Shown: in pieces, positions 1 to 8,902 of the stretch
Numbering within the stretch: position 1 is the stretch's first letter
Layout: each line of letters starts with the position of its first letter
Source of the DNA: Tistrella mobilis
Lineage (GTDB): Bacteria; Pseudomonadota; Alphaproteobacteria; Tistrellales; Tistrellaceae
Direction: 5' to 3'
Length of the DNA stretch: 64,000 nucleotides
Assembly: GCF_039634785.1 (NCBI RefSeq)
Contig: NZ_JBBIAB010000016.1
Span: forward strand, 1 to 64,000
Position numbers and translations under genes: made by a program
Notes under the pieces: model-generated
The model's database searches: none
Told to the model about the DNA's origin: nothing
What the model saw: the letters and a program-made list of their open reading frames with translations, nothing else

Positions 1-2
1 AC

Positions 3-225
3 GCCCACGGGCCAGACGGACTGATCGATCGCAAGGCGCCTGGTGCGGTACCGAAGCTGAATGCTGCCCAGCGTCAGGCTCTGGCGGAAAAAGTGGTGTG
101 CGGGCCAACCCCGGCGGTTGATGGTGTGGTGCGTTGGCGGCTCAAGGATCTGGCGCATTGGATCTTCGAGGAATTCGGCATCTCGATCGACGAGACGACG
201 GTGGGGCGAGAGCTGAAGGGGGCAC
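3..225 (+). pseudogene. IS630-type transposase fragment
   Basis: The frame from base 3 reads into the window without a start. It encodes a proline- and lysine-containing linker (PGAVPKLNAAQRQAL) followed by a winged-helix-like DNA-binding segment (RWRLKDLAHWIFEEFGISID), typical of the N-terminal half of IS630-family transposases. The gene runs off the left edge of the window. On the right it is cut at about 225 by the terminal repeat of an IS256-type element. No DDE catalytic part is present, so it is a dead fragment. The family assignment rests on the look of the helix-turn-helix region only. Confidence 0.6.
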
Positions 226-965
226 GTCCCGCCGAATGGTGTAACAGCGTTTGCCTGGGGATGATGTCGCAGGGCGCAGAGCGCCCGGAGGCATCATCCC
301 CAGGCGCCCCCGAAATCGGGGTGGTCATCGTCGATCTTCGGTAGGGTTTGGTTGCAACCCCCAACCGAACCAAGGATCAAGACGATGACCGATGAAATGA
401 TGAGCCTTCGTGGCCTGCTGGAAAAGAGCGCAGATGCCGATCTGCTGCGCGAGATGATCGGTTTTGCCGCCGAGCGGCTGATGGAGTTGGAGGTGGCGAC
501 GCTGACCGGCGCCGGGCATGGTGAGCGCAAGCCCGATCAGCGCCTTGTCCACCGCAACGGCTACCGCGAGCGCGACTGGGAGACCCGGGCGGGGACGGTG
601 GCGTTGCGCATCCCACGCCTGCGCAAAGGCAGCTATCTGCCGTCATGGACTTCCCCGCCGCGCATCGCGCCAAGCTGCACTCGACCAATCCCATCGAGCG
701 CCTCAACGGCGAAATCAAGCGCCGCACCGAGATCGTCGGCATCTTCCCCGACGAGGCCGCCATCACCCGACTGATCGGCGCCATCCTGCTGGAGCAGAAC
801 GACGAATGGGCCGTCTAGCGATCCCGCTATATGACCCTGGAATCCGTCGCCCCCTTGGGCGATGATCCGCTGACCAGCCTGCCGCCCGTCGCGGCAGCCT
901 GACTATCCCGGACAACCTTGCCGGAGATCAAACGGCGACTACGCTGTTACACCAATTCTCGGGAC
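226..965 (+). mobile_element. IS256-type insertion element, internally deleted
   Basis: The element is bounded by inverted repeats. GGTGTAACAGCGT at 238-250 is the exact reverse complement of 941-953. A weaker outward extension includes GTCCCG at 226-231 matched by CGGGAC at 960-965, giving imperfect ends of about 25 bp. The interior holds remnants of an IS256-family transposase. At about 740 bp it is far shorter than the usual 1.3 kb, so most of the middle has been lost. No convincing target duplication is seen at the borders. It sits inside an IS630-type fragment, so the order of insertion is IS630 first and IS256 second. Confidence 0.7.
385..902 (+). pseudogene. IS256-family transposase, deleted, frameshifted and with a nonsense codon
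   Basis: The N-terminal part starts at ATG 385 ([15 protein letters not shown]) and shows the IS256 features ALTGAGxGER-like [23 protein letters not shown] and [15 protein letters not shown]. At about 642 the frame changes by two. The next readable segment, from 642 in another frame, is the extreme C-terminus of the same family ([39 protein letters not shown]). About 200 residues, including most of the DDE core, are therefore missing. The C-terminal part also has TAG at 816-818 before the family tail RSRYMTLESVA, which runs to a stop at 900-902. The protein cannot be functional. Confidence 0.75.
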
Positions 966-991
966 ACGATCCGGACTCCAAATATTTTGAA

Positions 992-2134
992 TCAGCTCAA
1001 AGCCCGGGCAATAGCCGCGAAGAAGGCGTCATCGTCGATTTCCAGCCGGCGTTTGTAGCCGGGTTTGGAGCGCGCGCTCGCCACCACGACCACCAGGCCC
1101 TGGGCGGGGTTGATGTGGATGTACTGGCCATAGATGCCTTCGGCCTGGAAGCTGCCGGCCAGGATCGGATCGTCGAGTTCCGGCACCCACCACATATAGC
1201 CATAGGGGATGCGGTGGCCGTCGATCTCATACGGGCTGCCGGCCTCGTCGCGCCAGCCGGCGGGCAGGATGGAGCGGCCGTCGATCCGGCCGTCGTCCAG
1301 CACGAACTGGCCGAAGCGGGCATAGTCCGAGAGGGCGGCATTCATGCCGCTGCCCGAGATGGTCATGCCCTCGGGCGCCTCGCACCACCAGCGGGCATCA
1401 TGGGCCATGCCGATCCGCGACCAGATCCGGCTTGAAAGATAGTCGGTGAGGCGCATGCCGGTCGCGGCCTCGACCACCGCCGCCACCAGATAGCTTTCGC
1501 CGGTGTTGTAGGCCCAGGCCCCGCCGGGTGGCGTTGCGGCGGGCAGGCCGGTCATGAAGCCGATGATCCCGCCCGGCTGCCAGCGGGCCTGAACCTCCAG
1601 CAGCTGCCGGCGGTCCGAGGTTGGATCCACATAGTCTTCATTCCAGCGGATGCCCGAGCACATCCTGAGCACCTGGCGGAGCGTGACCGCGCGATAGCCA
1701 CCGCCGAGGGGGACGTATCTGGTGACCGGGTCGTCGATCGAGCCGATGGCGCCCTCGGCGATCGCCACGCCCACAAGCGTGGCGGCGATCGATTTGGCGA
1801 GCGAGCAGGAATGCCAGAGCGTATCCGGCGTCACGCCGCGCTGGCAGATCTCCGCCACCTGCCGGCCGTCCTTCAGCACCACCAGCCCGGCGACGGCGTT
1901 GGTCGCCAGATAGTCGTAAAGGTCGAAGACGCGGCCCTTGTCCCGGATCGCGAGCGGCGGCAGGCCGCCTGCCGGATGGTCTTCGAAAGCCCGCACCGGG
2001 CCGGAACCGCGGGAGATGATGCGGGTCGGGAACCAGCCGGTGTCGCCGGTCATGGTCCGGATCATCTCGTCGGGCAGCAGCTGCCCGTCATAGAAACGGG
2101 TGAGATGGGCGCGGGCGGTGGCGGAGAGGGCCAT
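992..2134 (-). CDS. NylB-like serine hydrolase (beta-lactamase-fold amidase/esterase)
   Basis: The product has 380 residues and no signal peptide, so it is probably cytoplasmic. It shows the SxxK nucleophile motif (S111-L-A-K114 in HSCSLAKSIAATLVGVA), the family stretch GAIGSIDDPVTRYVP, and SGIRWNEDYVDPTSD, which is characteristic of 6-aminohexanoate-dimer-hydrolase-like members of the penicillin-binding-protein/class C beta-lactamase fold. A YNTGES segment occupies the place of the Tyr motif. Known relatives cut amide or ester bonds of small linear substrates; the substrate here is not known. It is the last gene of the leftward operon that includes an ABC ATPase and amine-oxidising enzymes. 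This suggests it hydrolyses an imported amide before or after oxidation (inference). Confidence 0.8.
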   Translation of the reverse strand: MALSATARAHLTRFYDGQLLPDEMIRTMTGDTGWFPTRIISRGSGPVRAFEDHPAGGLPPLAIRDKGRVFDLYDYLATNAVAGLVVLKDGRQVAEICQRGVTPDTLWHSCSLAKSIAATLVGVAIAEGAIGSIDDPVTRYVPLGGGYRAVTLRQVLRMCSGIRWNEDYVDPTSDRRQLLEVQARWQPGGIIGFMTGLPAATPPGGAWAYNTGESYLVAAVVEAATGMRLTDYLSSRIWSRIGMAHDARWWCEAPEGMTISGSGMNAALSDYARFGQFVLDDGRIDGRSILPAGWRDEAGSPYEIDGHRIPYGYMWWVPELDDPILAGSFQAEGIYGQYIHINPAQGLVVVVASARSKPGYKRRLEIDDDAFFAAIARALS

Positions 2135-2177
2135 GTCCGGTCGTCCTCGTCTGTCGGAAAGCAGGCAATGGAGGGTG

Positions 2178-4034
2178 TCAGGCCATCACGAAATGGCCGG
2201 GCGCCACTTCGTCATACCGCCGGAGCGGCGGTTCCCAGCCGGCGGGGCGCAGCGGGCTTGCGATTTCGGCGGGGGCGATGTCGCGGCGGCGGAAGCGCGC
2301 GGCCGGGTCCGCCACCGGCACGGCGTCGAGCAGCCGGCGGGTATAGGCGTGGCGGGGATCGTAGAGCACCGCCGCGCGCGGCCCGATCTCGACGATTTCG
2401 CCCAGATACATCACCGCCACCCGATGGGCGATGCGCTCCACCACGCCCATATCGTGGGAGATGAACAGATAGGCGAGGCCGAGACGGGCCTGCAACTCCA
2501 GCATCAGATTGACCACCTGGGCCTTGATCGACACGTCGAGGGCCGAGACCGCCTCGTCGGCGATCAGCACCGAGGGTTCGAGAGCAAGTGCCCGGGCGAT
2601 GCACAGCCGCTGACGCTGCCCGCCCGAGAATTCCTGCGGCCGCCGCCCGGCCATCTGCGGATCGAGGCCGACCAGGGCCAGCAGTTCGGCGACCCGCGCC
2701 CGGGCGGCGGCACCCCGGGCGATGCCGTTGATCTCCAGCGGTGCCGCGATTGCGGTGCCCACCGAATGGCGCGGGTTGAGGCTGGAGAAGGGGTCCTGGA
2801 ACACCATCTGCACCCGGCGCACGGCATCGCGGCGCGCAAGGCCGTCGAGCGGCCGGCCGTCGACCAGCACCTCGCCGGCATGGGGGCGGGTGAGCCCCAT
2901 GATCGTGCGGCCGATGGTGGACTTGCCGCAGCCGCTTTCGCCGACCAGGGCCAGGGTCTCGCCCGGTGCGACCGTGAAGGACACGTTCTCCACCGCATGC
3001 ACGGCCGGGCGCCGCCGGGCGAACAGCCCGCCGCCGGTCAGATAGCGGGTGGTGAGGCCGCGGATCTCCAGCGCCGGGGCGGCGGCATGGTCGGGAGGGC
3101 CTGCGAGCGGCGCCGCCGGGGTGGCGGCACCGCTCTCGGGATCGATCGCATCGAAGGGGGTCGGGCGATCGATCGACCGCATCGCCCCCAGCCGCGGCAC
3201 GGCCGCGAGCAGGGCGCGGGTATAGGGTTGTTGCGGGGCGTCGAAGATCCGGGCGGTCTCGGCGGTTTCGATCAGGGCGCCGCGGCACATCACCACCACC
3301 CGGTCGGCGATTTCGGCCACCACGCCCAGATCATGGGTGATGAACAGCACCGACATGCCGTCTTCCGCCTGCAATTCGCGGATCAGCCCCAGGATCTGGG
3401 CCTGAATGGTGACGTCGAGTGCCGTGGTCGGCTCGTCGGCGATCAGCAGTTTCGGCCGGCAGGCCAGCGCCATGGCGATCATCACCCGCTGGCGCATGCC
3501 GCCCGAGAAATTGTGCGGATGGTCGCCCAGGCGCGAGGCCGCGGCCGGAATCCTGACGCGGTCGAGCAGGCGCACCACCTCGGCATCGGCGGCGCGACGG
3601 TCCAGCCCGCGATGCAGCATCAGCGCCTCGGCGATCTGGAAGCCGATGGTCCGGACCGGGTTCAGGCTGGTCATCGGCTCCTGGAAGATCATCGACATCC
3701 GGCCGCCGCGCACCCGGCACATGGCGGGCTCGGGCAGGGTGGTCAGCTCGCATCCGTCGAGGCGGATGGAGCCGGTCACCCGGCTGGTCGCGGGCGGCAG
3801 CAGGCGCATCGCCGCCATGGCGGTGACGCTCTTGCCCGAGCCGCTTTCGCCGACCACCGCCACGGTCTCGCCCGGGCCGACGCCGAGCGAGATGTCGCGA
3901 ACGACGCTGGTCCAGCCGGCGGGTCCGCGGAAGGCGACGCCCAGCCCCTCGATTTCGAGGACGGGTGCCGGCTCGAAAACGGGTGCCGCCCCGAGAACGG
4001 ATGCCGGGGTGGGCGGGGAGGCCGCTGCACTCAT
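2178..4034 (-). CDS. Dipeptide/oligopeptide-type ABC transporter, fused double ATPase
   Basis: Two complete ABC domains lie in one 618-residue chain, corresponding to DppD and DppF joined. The first has Walker A GESGSGKS, the signature FSGGMRQRV and Walker B LLIADEPTTALD. The second has Walker A GESGCGKST, FSGGQRQRL and VLIADEAVSALD. Each domain ends with the oligopeptide-transporter tail (YTRALLAAVP, YTRRLLDAVP). The start is placed at ATG 4034, whose ATGA overlaps the stop of the upstream aldehyde dehydrogenase. The matching binding protein and permeases are in the divergent operon at 8903-12405, which lacks its own ATPase, so the two operons very probably encode one importer. Confidence 0.9.
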   Translation of the reverse strand: MSAAASPPTPASVLGAAPVFEPAPVLEIEGLGVAFRGPAGWTSVVRDISLGVGPGETVAVVGESGSGKSVTAMAAMRLLPPATSRVTGSIRLDGCELTTLPEPAMCRVRGGRMSMIFQEPMTSLNPVRTIGFQIAEALMLHRGLDRRAADAEVVRLLDRVRIPAAASRLGDHPHNFSGGMRQRVMIAMALACRPKLLIADEPTTALDVTIQAQILGLIRELQAEDGMSVLFITHDLGVVAEIADRVVVMCRGALIETAETARIFDAPQQPYTRALLAAVPRLGAMRSIDRPTPFDAIDPESGAATPAAPLAGPPDHAAAPALEIRGLTTRYLTGGGLFARRRPAVHAVENVSFTVAPGETLALVGESGCGKSTIGRTIMGLTRPHAGEVLVDGRPLDGLARRDAVRRVQMVFQDPFSSLNPRHSVGTAIAAPLEINGIARGAAARARVAELLALVGLDPQMAGRRPQEFSGGQRQRLCIARALALEPSVLIADEAVSALDVSIKAQVVNLMLELQARLGLAYLFISHDMGVVERIAHRVAVMYLGEIVEIGPRAAVLYDPRHAYTRRLLDAVPVADPAARFRRRDIAPAEIASPLRPAGWEPPLRRYDEVAPGHFVMA

Positions 4035-5563
4035 GCCGCCCCTCCAGCCCCGCGGTCCGCCGGCGTCTTCAGGCCGATCCATATCGTCTTGACCTGCTGA
4101 TACTGCGCCATTGCTTCCCGGCCCTTGTCGCGGGCGAGCGAGCCCGACTTGCCCCAGCCGCCGAAGGGCGTCTTGACGTCGCCTTCGGTGAAGCCGTTCA
4201 CCGCCACCGTGCCACAGCTGAGCCTGCGGGCGAAGTGGAGCGCCCGGTCGATGTCGCGCGTGAAGACCGTGGCATGCAGGCCGTACTCGGTGCCGTTGGC
4301 GACCGCCAGCGCCTCGTCCATGCCGTCGACCGGCAGGGTGCCGAGAACCGGGCCGAAGATTTCCTCGCGCGCGATCGACATGCCGGCGGCGAGGTCGCCG
4401 AAGACCACCGGGGCGAGGAAGCTGCCCGCCGCCAGCGCCGGATCGACCCGGCCGGTGTACACCAGCCGTGCCCCCTCGGCCCGGCCGCGTTCCAGATGGG
4501 CCATCACCCGCCGGCGGTGCCCGGCGGAGATCATCGGCCCCATCTCGGTCGCGGGGTCGAGCGGATCGCCCGGCGCCAGCGACTGCAGCCGGTCGACGAT
4601 CCGCGCCAGATAGTCCTCCTGAAGGCGGCGCGGTACGATCTGGCGCATATTGGCCGAGCAGTTCTGCCCGGCATTCCAGAAGGCGGCGGTCACCGCATGG
4701 TCGATCAGCTCAGGGGTGAGATCGGCATCGTCGAGCACGATGAACGGGCTTTTGCCGCCCATCTCCAGCCCCACGGTCTTCAGATTGCTGCTGCCGGCAT
4801 ATTGCAGGAACAGCCGCCCGACCTCGGTCGAGCCGGTGAACGAGACCGCGTCGATATCGCCATGCTGGCCGATCAGCCGGCCGGTGGTCTCCCCCGGGCC
4901 GGTGACGACGTTGAGCACGCCTTCGGGCAGCCCGGCCTCGATCGCGAGTTCGGCCAGGGCGAGCGTCGTCAGCGAGGTCTCTTCGGCCGGCTTCACCACC
5001 ACCGAGCAGCCGGCGGCGAGCGCCGGTGCCAGCTTCCAGGCCGCCATCAGCAGCGGGAAGTTCCAGGGCAGCACGGCGCCGACCACGCCGATCGGCTCCC
5101 GCATGATCAGCGCGCAGGCCGCCTCGCCGGTGGGGGCGACGTCGCCATAGCTCTTGTCGATCGCCTCGCCATACCACTGGAAGAAGTCCGGCACCTCGCC
5201 GCCGATTTCCTTCAGGCAGTCGCTGACCGGCTTGCCGCTTTCCAGGCTCTCCATCACCGCAAGCCGCGGGGCGGCGGCGCGGATCAGCCCGGCCAGGCGC
5301 AGCAGCACCTCCTTGCGCCGTTCGGGCGTCGCCCGTGACCAGACACCGTCGCGAAATGACCGGCGGGCGGCGGCAACCGCCCGGTCGACCTCGTCGGCCC
5401 CCGACAGAGGCAGGGTGGCGAGCACCGCGCCGGTCGCCGGGTTCAGCGTCTCGAACAGGGCGCCGCTGCGGGCGGCGGCCGGTGCGCCGTCGATGAAGGC
5501 CCGCGAGGGCAGGCGCAGCTCTGCGGCGATCCGCCGGGTGTCTTCGAGGGTCGACCAGGTCAT
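4031..5563 (-). CDS. NAD(P)-dependent aldehyde dehydrogenase (PuuC-like)
   Basis: The protein is 510 residues, a normal length for the family. It contains the cofactor-binding stretch [20 protein letters not shown], the glutamate motif LEMGGKSP, and the catalytic cysteine at residue 302 in NAGQNCSA. It resembles gamma-glutamyl-aminobutyraldehyde and betaine-aldehyde dehydrogenases and would oxidise an aldehyde to the acid with NAD(P). The start is ATG 5563 (MTWSTLEDTRR); a longer reading to 5608 has no support. It lies between the flavin oxidase gene and the ABC ATPase gene, and overlaps the latter by ATGA. The likely substrate is the aldehyde released when the neighbouring DAO-type enzyme oxidises an amine (inference). 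Confidence 0.9.
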   Translation of the reverse strand: MTWSTLEDTRRIAAELRLPSRAFIDGAPAAARSGALFETLNPATGAVLATLPLSGADEVDRAVAAARRSFRDGVWSRATPERRKEVLLRLAGLIRAAAPRLAVMESLESGKPVSDCLKEIGGEVPDFFQWYGEAIDKSYGDVAPTGEAACALIMREPIGVVGAVLPWNFPLLMAAWKLAPALAAGCSVVVKPAEETSLTTLALAELAIEAGLPEGVLNVVTGPGETTGRLIGQHGDIDAVSFTGSTEVGRLFLQYAGSSNLKTVGLEMGGKSPFIVLDDADLTPELIDHAVTAAFWNAGQNCSANMRQIVPRRLQEDYLARIVDRLQSLAPGDPLDPATEMGPMISAGHRRRVMAHLERGRAEGARLVYTGRVDPALAAGSFLAPVVFGDLAAGMSIAREEIFGPVLGTLPVDGMDEALAVANGTEYGLHATVFTRDIDRALHFARRLSCGTVAVNGFTEGDVKTPFGGWGKSGSLARDKGREAMAQYQQVKTIWIGLKTPADRGAGGAA

Positions 5564-5614
5564 GGGCGCAGGCTCCGTGGCGAAAGATGGGAAGCAGACC
5601 AGGCGCAATAGCTT

Positions 5615-6970
5615 TCAGATGCCGCCATAGGGGCGGCGCCACCTGCCGGTTGCGAAGCGGTCGGCGGCGAAGGGGGTGATGTCGACCGGTGCCGGCCGGC
5701 CCAGGGCCAGATCCGCCAGCACCCGGCCGACCCCGGGGCCGAGGCCGAAGCCGTGGCCCGAAAAGCCGGTGGCGACCAGCAGGCCGGGCGTGGCGGCGGG
5801 GGCGTCGATCACCGGCAGGGCGTCGGGCATCACGTCGATGGCGCCGGCCCAGGATTTGGCGATCGGAGGCATGCCGGCGGCGGGGAACAGCGTCGCGAAG
5901 CGCCTGGCCGCATCCGAGACCCGTTTCGGATTGGCCGGGATGTCGGGCGCACGCGGCCGCAGGGTGCGCGTGGTCGCGGGTTCCGCCAGACGTTCGATCA
6001 GGTCGTCGGCGAAGGGGCGGCCCAGCTTGAGCGAGAAGGCCCGCCGCCGCTGGATCAGCTCGCGCAGGAAAAAGCCGGCGGCGCGGAAGGAATCGAGGGT
6101 GAGGTCGACATCGGTGCCGCCATCGGTGGCGATGATGCACGACCCGTCGGGCCGCTGGCGCAGGCCCAGCCCCGCGCCCACGAAACAGGGCAGGTCCAGA
6201 TCGGCCATCGGCGCGGTCAGGGCCACGGTGCTGCGCACGGTTTTCTGCGGCAGGGCCGGGATCAGCCCGGCCAGCAGGCGGTGGCTGCGGGCGCCGGCGG
6301 TGCAGATGACGGTGGATGTGGCGATCCGGCCGTGTTCGGTGACGACACCGCTGATCCGCCCGGCGGTCGTCTCGATCGCCCGGGCGCCGCAATCCTCGAT
6401 CAGCACGGCACCCGCCGCACAGGCGGCGCGGGCGAAGGCGAGGGTTGCGAGCAGCGGTTCGGCCTGGCCGTCGCCGGCAGCCAGGATGCCGCCGGCGGTG
6501 CGGCTGCCGAGGCTCGGAAACGCCCGCGTCACCTCGGCCGCGCTCAACAGCCGGGTGTCGCGGACCCGGTCGCCGGCCTCTTTCAGCCAGTCGGCATGGG
6601 AGGCCTGTTCGGCATCATCGGCGGCGACGAACAGGCAGCCGCGCTGCCGCCAGCCGGTCTCGTGCCCCAGATCGGCCTGAAGCCCCGGCCAGAGCGACAA
6701 AGCGAGGGCCGCCAGCGGCAGTTCCGCCGGGTCGCGGCAGAGGCTGCGCACGAAGCCCCAGTTGCGGCCCGATTGCTGCGAGCCGATCCGCGCAACATCG
6801 ATCAGCACGACACTCTGCCCGGCCCGGGCAAGATACCAGGCGGCGGCACAGCCCATGATGCCGCCGCCCAGGATCACCGCATCGGCCGTGGCGGGCAGCG
6901 GCTCGGCACCGCCGGCAAGCCGGGCCAGGGTGTCGGCGGGGGCGTGCCCCAGAAGACTAAGCGACGGCAT
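5615..6970 (-). CDS. FAD-dependent amine/amino-acid oxidoreductase (DAO family)
   Basis: The product has 451 residues with an N-terminal Rossmann dinucleotide site GGGIMG at 35-40, followed by VVLID at the end of strand 2. The segment SQQSGRNWGFVR is typical of the D-amino-acid-oxidase / gamma-glutamylputrescine-oxidase family. The C-terminal ATGFSGHGFGLGPGVGR is the second conserved FAD-contact motif. It probably oxidises a C-N bond to an imine, which hydrolyses to aldehyde or keto acid plus ammonia. The start is ATG 6970, which overlaps the 3' end of the RidA gene by 14 bp. The following aldehyde dehydrogenase and preceding RidA fit an amine-oxidation route. The exact substrate cannot be read from the sequence. 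Confidence 0.85.
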   Translation of the reverse strand: MPSLSLLGHAPADTLARLAGGAEPLPATADAVILGGGIMGCAAAWYLARAGQSVVLIDVARIGSQQSGRNWGFVRSLCRDPAELPLAALALSLWPGLQADLGHETGWRQRGCLFVAADDAEQASHADWLKEAGDRVRDTRLLSAAEVTRAFPSLGSRTAGGILAAGDGQAEPLLATLAFARAACAAGAVLIEDCGARAIETTAGRISGVVTEHGRIATSTVICTAGARSHRLLAGLIPALPQKTVRSTVALTAPMADLDLPCFVGAGLGLRQRPDGSCIIATDGGTDVDLTLDSFRAAGFFLRELIQRRRAFSLKLGRPFADDLIERLAEPATTRTLRPRAPDIPANPKRVSDAARRFATLFPAAGMPPIAKSWAGAIDVMPDALPVIDAPAATPGLLVATGFSGHGFGLGPGVGRVLADLALGRPAPVDITPFAADRFATGRWRRPYGGI

Positions 6971-7385
6971 CGAGCACGGCATCCATGTCCATCTCGACCC
7001 GGATGTCGGGGTCGAACAGCCCGGCCTGAACCGTGGTGCAGGCGGGATCGATGCCGCGGAAAGCCTCGGCATAGCCGTCCATGACCGCGTCGTAATCTTC
7101 TGCGCGGGCGATGTAGATCCGCACCCGCACCACATGCGTGAGCCCGCCGCCGGCCTCTGCCAGAACGGCGGCGGCATTGCGGAAGATCTGGGCGGTCTGG
7201 GCCGCGGCACCCTCGGCCAGCACATCTGCCGTGTAGTCATAGCCGGTGGTGCCCGATATCCGGACCCGGTTGCCGGTCACCACGGCCCGGGCATAGGCAT
7301 AGCGCCGCTCCCAGGCGCTGCCCGAATAGAGCCGCCGACCGGTCGAAGGCGGGGTCGAAGACACGGGATGGGGGAAGTCGGTCAT
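6957..7385 (-). CDS. RidA/YjgF-family imine deaminase
   Basis: A 142-residue protein of the RidA (YjgF/YER057c/UK114) fold. It has the late signature with the catalytic-type arginine in DIRVEMDMDAV and the conserved centre VVRVRIYIARAEDYDAV. Known members hydrolyse reactive enamine or imine intermediates to ketones. Here it is the first gene of the leftward operon, just before a flavin amine oxidase, so quenching the imine made by that enzyme is the obvious role (inference). The start ATG 7385 (MTDFPHPVS) is preferred over an upstream in-frame start at 7475, because the extra 30 residues are unlike the family. Confidence 0.85.
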   Translation of the reverse strand: MTDFPHPVSSTPPSTGRRLYSGSAWERRYAYARAVVTGNRVRISGTTGYDYTADVLAEGAAAQTAQIFRNAAAVLAEAGGGLTHVVRVRIYIARAEDYDAVMDGYAEAFRGIDPACTTVQAGLFDPDIRVEMDMDAVLDAVA

Positions 7386-7667
7386 CTCTGGCACCGTCGC
7401 GGGTTGAACTCCGCCATGAGGATCGGAGACCGGTGCCGCCGACGTCGATGTCAAAAAATCGCGCCTGGGGTGCAATAAATCGAACCGGTATGGGGATCGG
7501 TTCCAGCGGGCAAGGATCCCTGCGCGAAACAGGATCCGCTGTCACCCCGCCACACTTTATTGGGTCGGGCCTGCGATTTATTAGAATCGACACCCGATCC
7601 GGCCCTGCGATCCAATTGGCTCCGCCGATCGACGGCGACGAAACAGCCTCAGGGAGAGCGGACGGAT
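7386..7667. promoter_or_regulatory. Divergent promoter region of the amine/peptide catabolic operons
   Basis: This 282-bp region separates two divergent operons and is AT-richer than its surroundings (AAAAAATCG, CAATAAATCG, CACTTTATTGGG). AATAAATCG at 7474-7482 is the perfect reverse complement of CGATTTATT at 7574-7582. These could be two operator half-sites for the LysR regulator encoded at 12428, but no defined LysR box (T-N11-A) could be fixed. A Shine-Dalgarno AGGGAGAG lies before the rightward ATG at 7668. Confidence 0.45.
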
Positions 7668-8813
7668 ATGCGTGCGGACTTCGTCATCATCGGTGGTGGC
7701 ATATCGGGGGCGGCGGCGGCCTTCTTCCTGTCGGAAGCAGGGCGGGTGGTGCTGATCGAGCAGGAGAGCCATTTCGGCACCCACAGCTCGGGCCGGACCG
7801 CGGGCCAGTTCACCGTCGGCATCTCCGCCGACACGATGCGGGCGGCCGCTGCCGCCAGCCGCAGCTTCTTTCAGACCCCGCCCGAGGGCTTCGCCGAGGG
7901 GCCGCTGATCAGCCCGCGCGGCAGCCTGACGGTTGCGCGGCGCGACCGGTTTGCGGTGCTCGACCGGCTGGAGGCACGGATCGCCGAGGCCGGCGGCCGG
8001 GCGGAGCGGCTGGACCGCGCCGGCGCGCTCGCGGCCTTTCCGGCGCTGCGCCCCGAAACGGTCGACGAGGCGGTGCTGGAGGTGGATGCCGCCGATATCG
8101 ATGTCGACCGCCTGCTTCAGGGATATCTGCGCGGCGCCCGCCGCAATGGCGCATTGACCGAAACCGGTGGGGCGGTGACCGCGATCCATCGCGCGGGCGG
8201 GCTCTGGGTGGTCGATACCGCAACCGGTCGCCACGAGGCGCCGGTGCTGGTCAACGCGGCCGGCGGCTGGTCGGACCAGGTGGCGGCGCTGGCGGGTGTG
8301 GCGCCGATCGGGCTCACACCCTATCGCCGGACCGCCTTCACCTTCCCGCTGATCCAGGCACCTGACGGCGGCAGCCTTGGGGGTGACTGGCCGCATGTCA
8401 CCTCGGCCGAATACGACTGGTACGTCAAGCCCGAGGCCGGCTGCTTCATGGGGTCGCCCGCCGATGCCCATCGGGTTCAGCCGGGCGACATGTATCCGGA
8501 AGATTTCGACATCGCCCTCGGCATCCATGCGATCGAACGCGACACCACGCTCACCATCCGCCGGCCGCTGGCCAGCTGGGCCGGCATGCGCAGCTTCGTG
8601 GCCGACCGCAACCCCGTCTGCGGCATGTCGGGGGCAGCACCCGGTTTCGTCTGGCTGGCGGGGCAGGGCGGCTGCGGCGTGCTGACCTCGCCCGCGCTCG
8701 GCCGGGCGGTGGCGGCGATCGCCTGCAACCGGCCCCTGCCGGACGATCTGGACGACCGGGGCCTCCGCCTTGCGGCGCTGTCGCCCGACCGGCCGGGCCT
8801 TGTGGCCGGCTGA
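7668..8813 (+). CDS. FAD-dependent oxidoreductase (DAO/glycine-oxidase-like)
   Basis: A 381-residue flavoprotein with the nucleotide-binding motif GGGISG at residues 9-14, the family motif THSSGRTAGQF, and a C-terminal WLAGQGGCGVLTSPALGR as the second FAD contact. It belongs to the same broad D-amino-acid-oxidase superfamily as the leftward gene at 5615 but is clearly a different subfamily. Start ATG 7668 follows AGGGAGAG at the right spacing; the longer upstream reading has no support. It opens the rightward operon and is followed by the peptide-type ABC importer genes. This suggests that it oxidises the imported compound or a breakdown product. Confidence 0.85.
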   Translation: MRADFVIIGGGISGAAAAFFLSEAGRVVLIEQESHFGTHSSGRTAGQFTVGISADTMRAAAAASRSFFQTPPEGFAEGPLISPRGSLTVARRDRFAVLDRLEARIAEAGGRAERLDRAGALAAFPALRPETVDEAVLEVDAADIDVDRLLQGYLRGARRNGALTETGGAVTAIHRAGGLWVVDTATGRHEAPVLVNAAGGWSDQVAALAGVAPIGLTPYRRTAFTFPLIQAPDGGSLGGDWPHVTSAEYDWYVKPEAGCFMGSPADAHRVQPGDMYPEDFDIALGIHAIERDTTLTIRRPLASWAGMRSFVADRNPVCGMSGAAPGFVWLAGQGGCGVLTSPALGRAVAAIACNRPLPDDLDDRGLRLAALSPDRPGLVAG

Positions 8814-8902
8814 CGCCTTTTCTTCCCCCCCGCGCTGCCCTATGACCGGCAAAAAGCCGGCACGATCGACCAAAAAAGAAGATCCATCGGGAGACTTACG
8901 TC

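Noticed and set aside
2100-4100. 666-residue rightward frame over the ABC ATPase gene
   Set aside because: Shadow frame. The leftward frame has two complete sets of ABC motifs, and the rightward product is His/Arg/Gly-rich noise.
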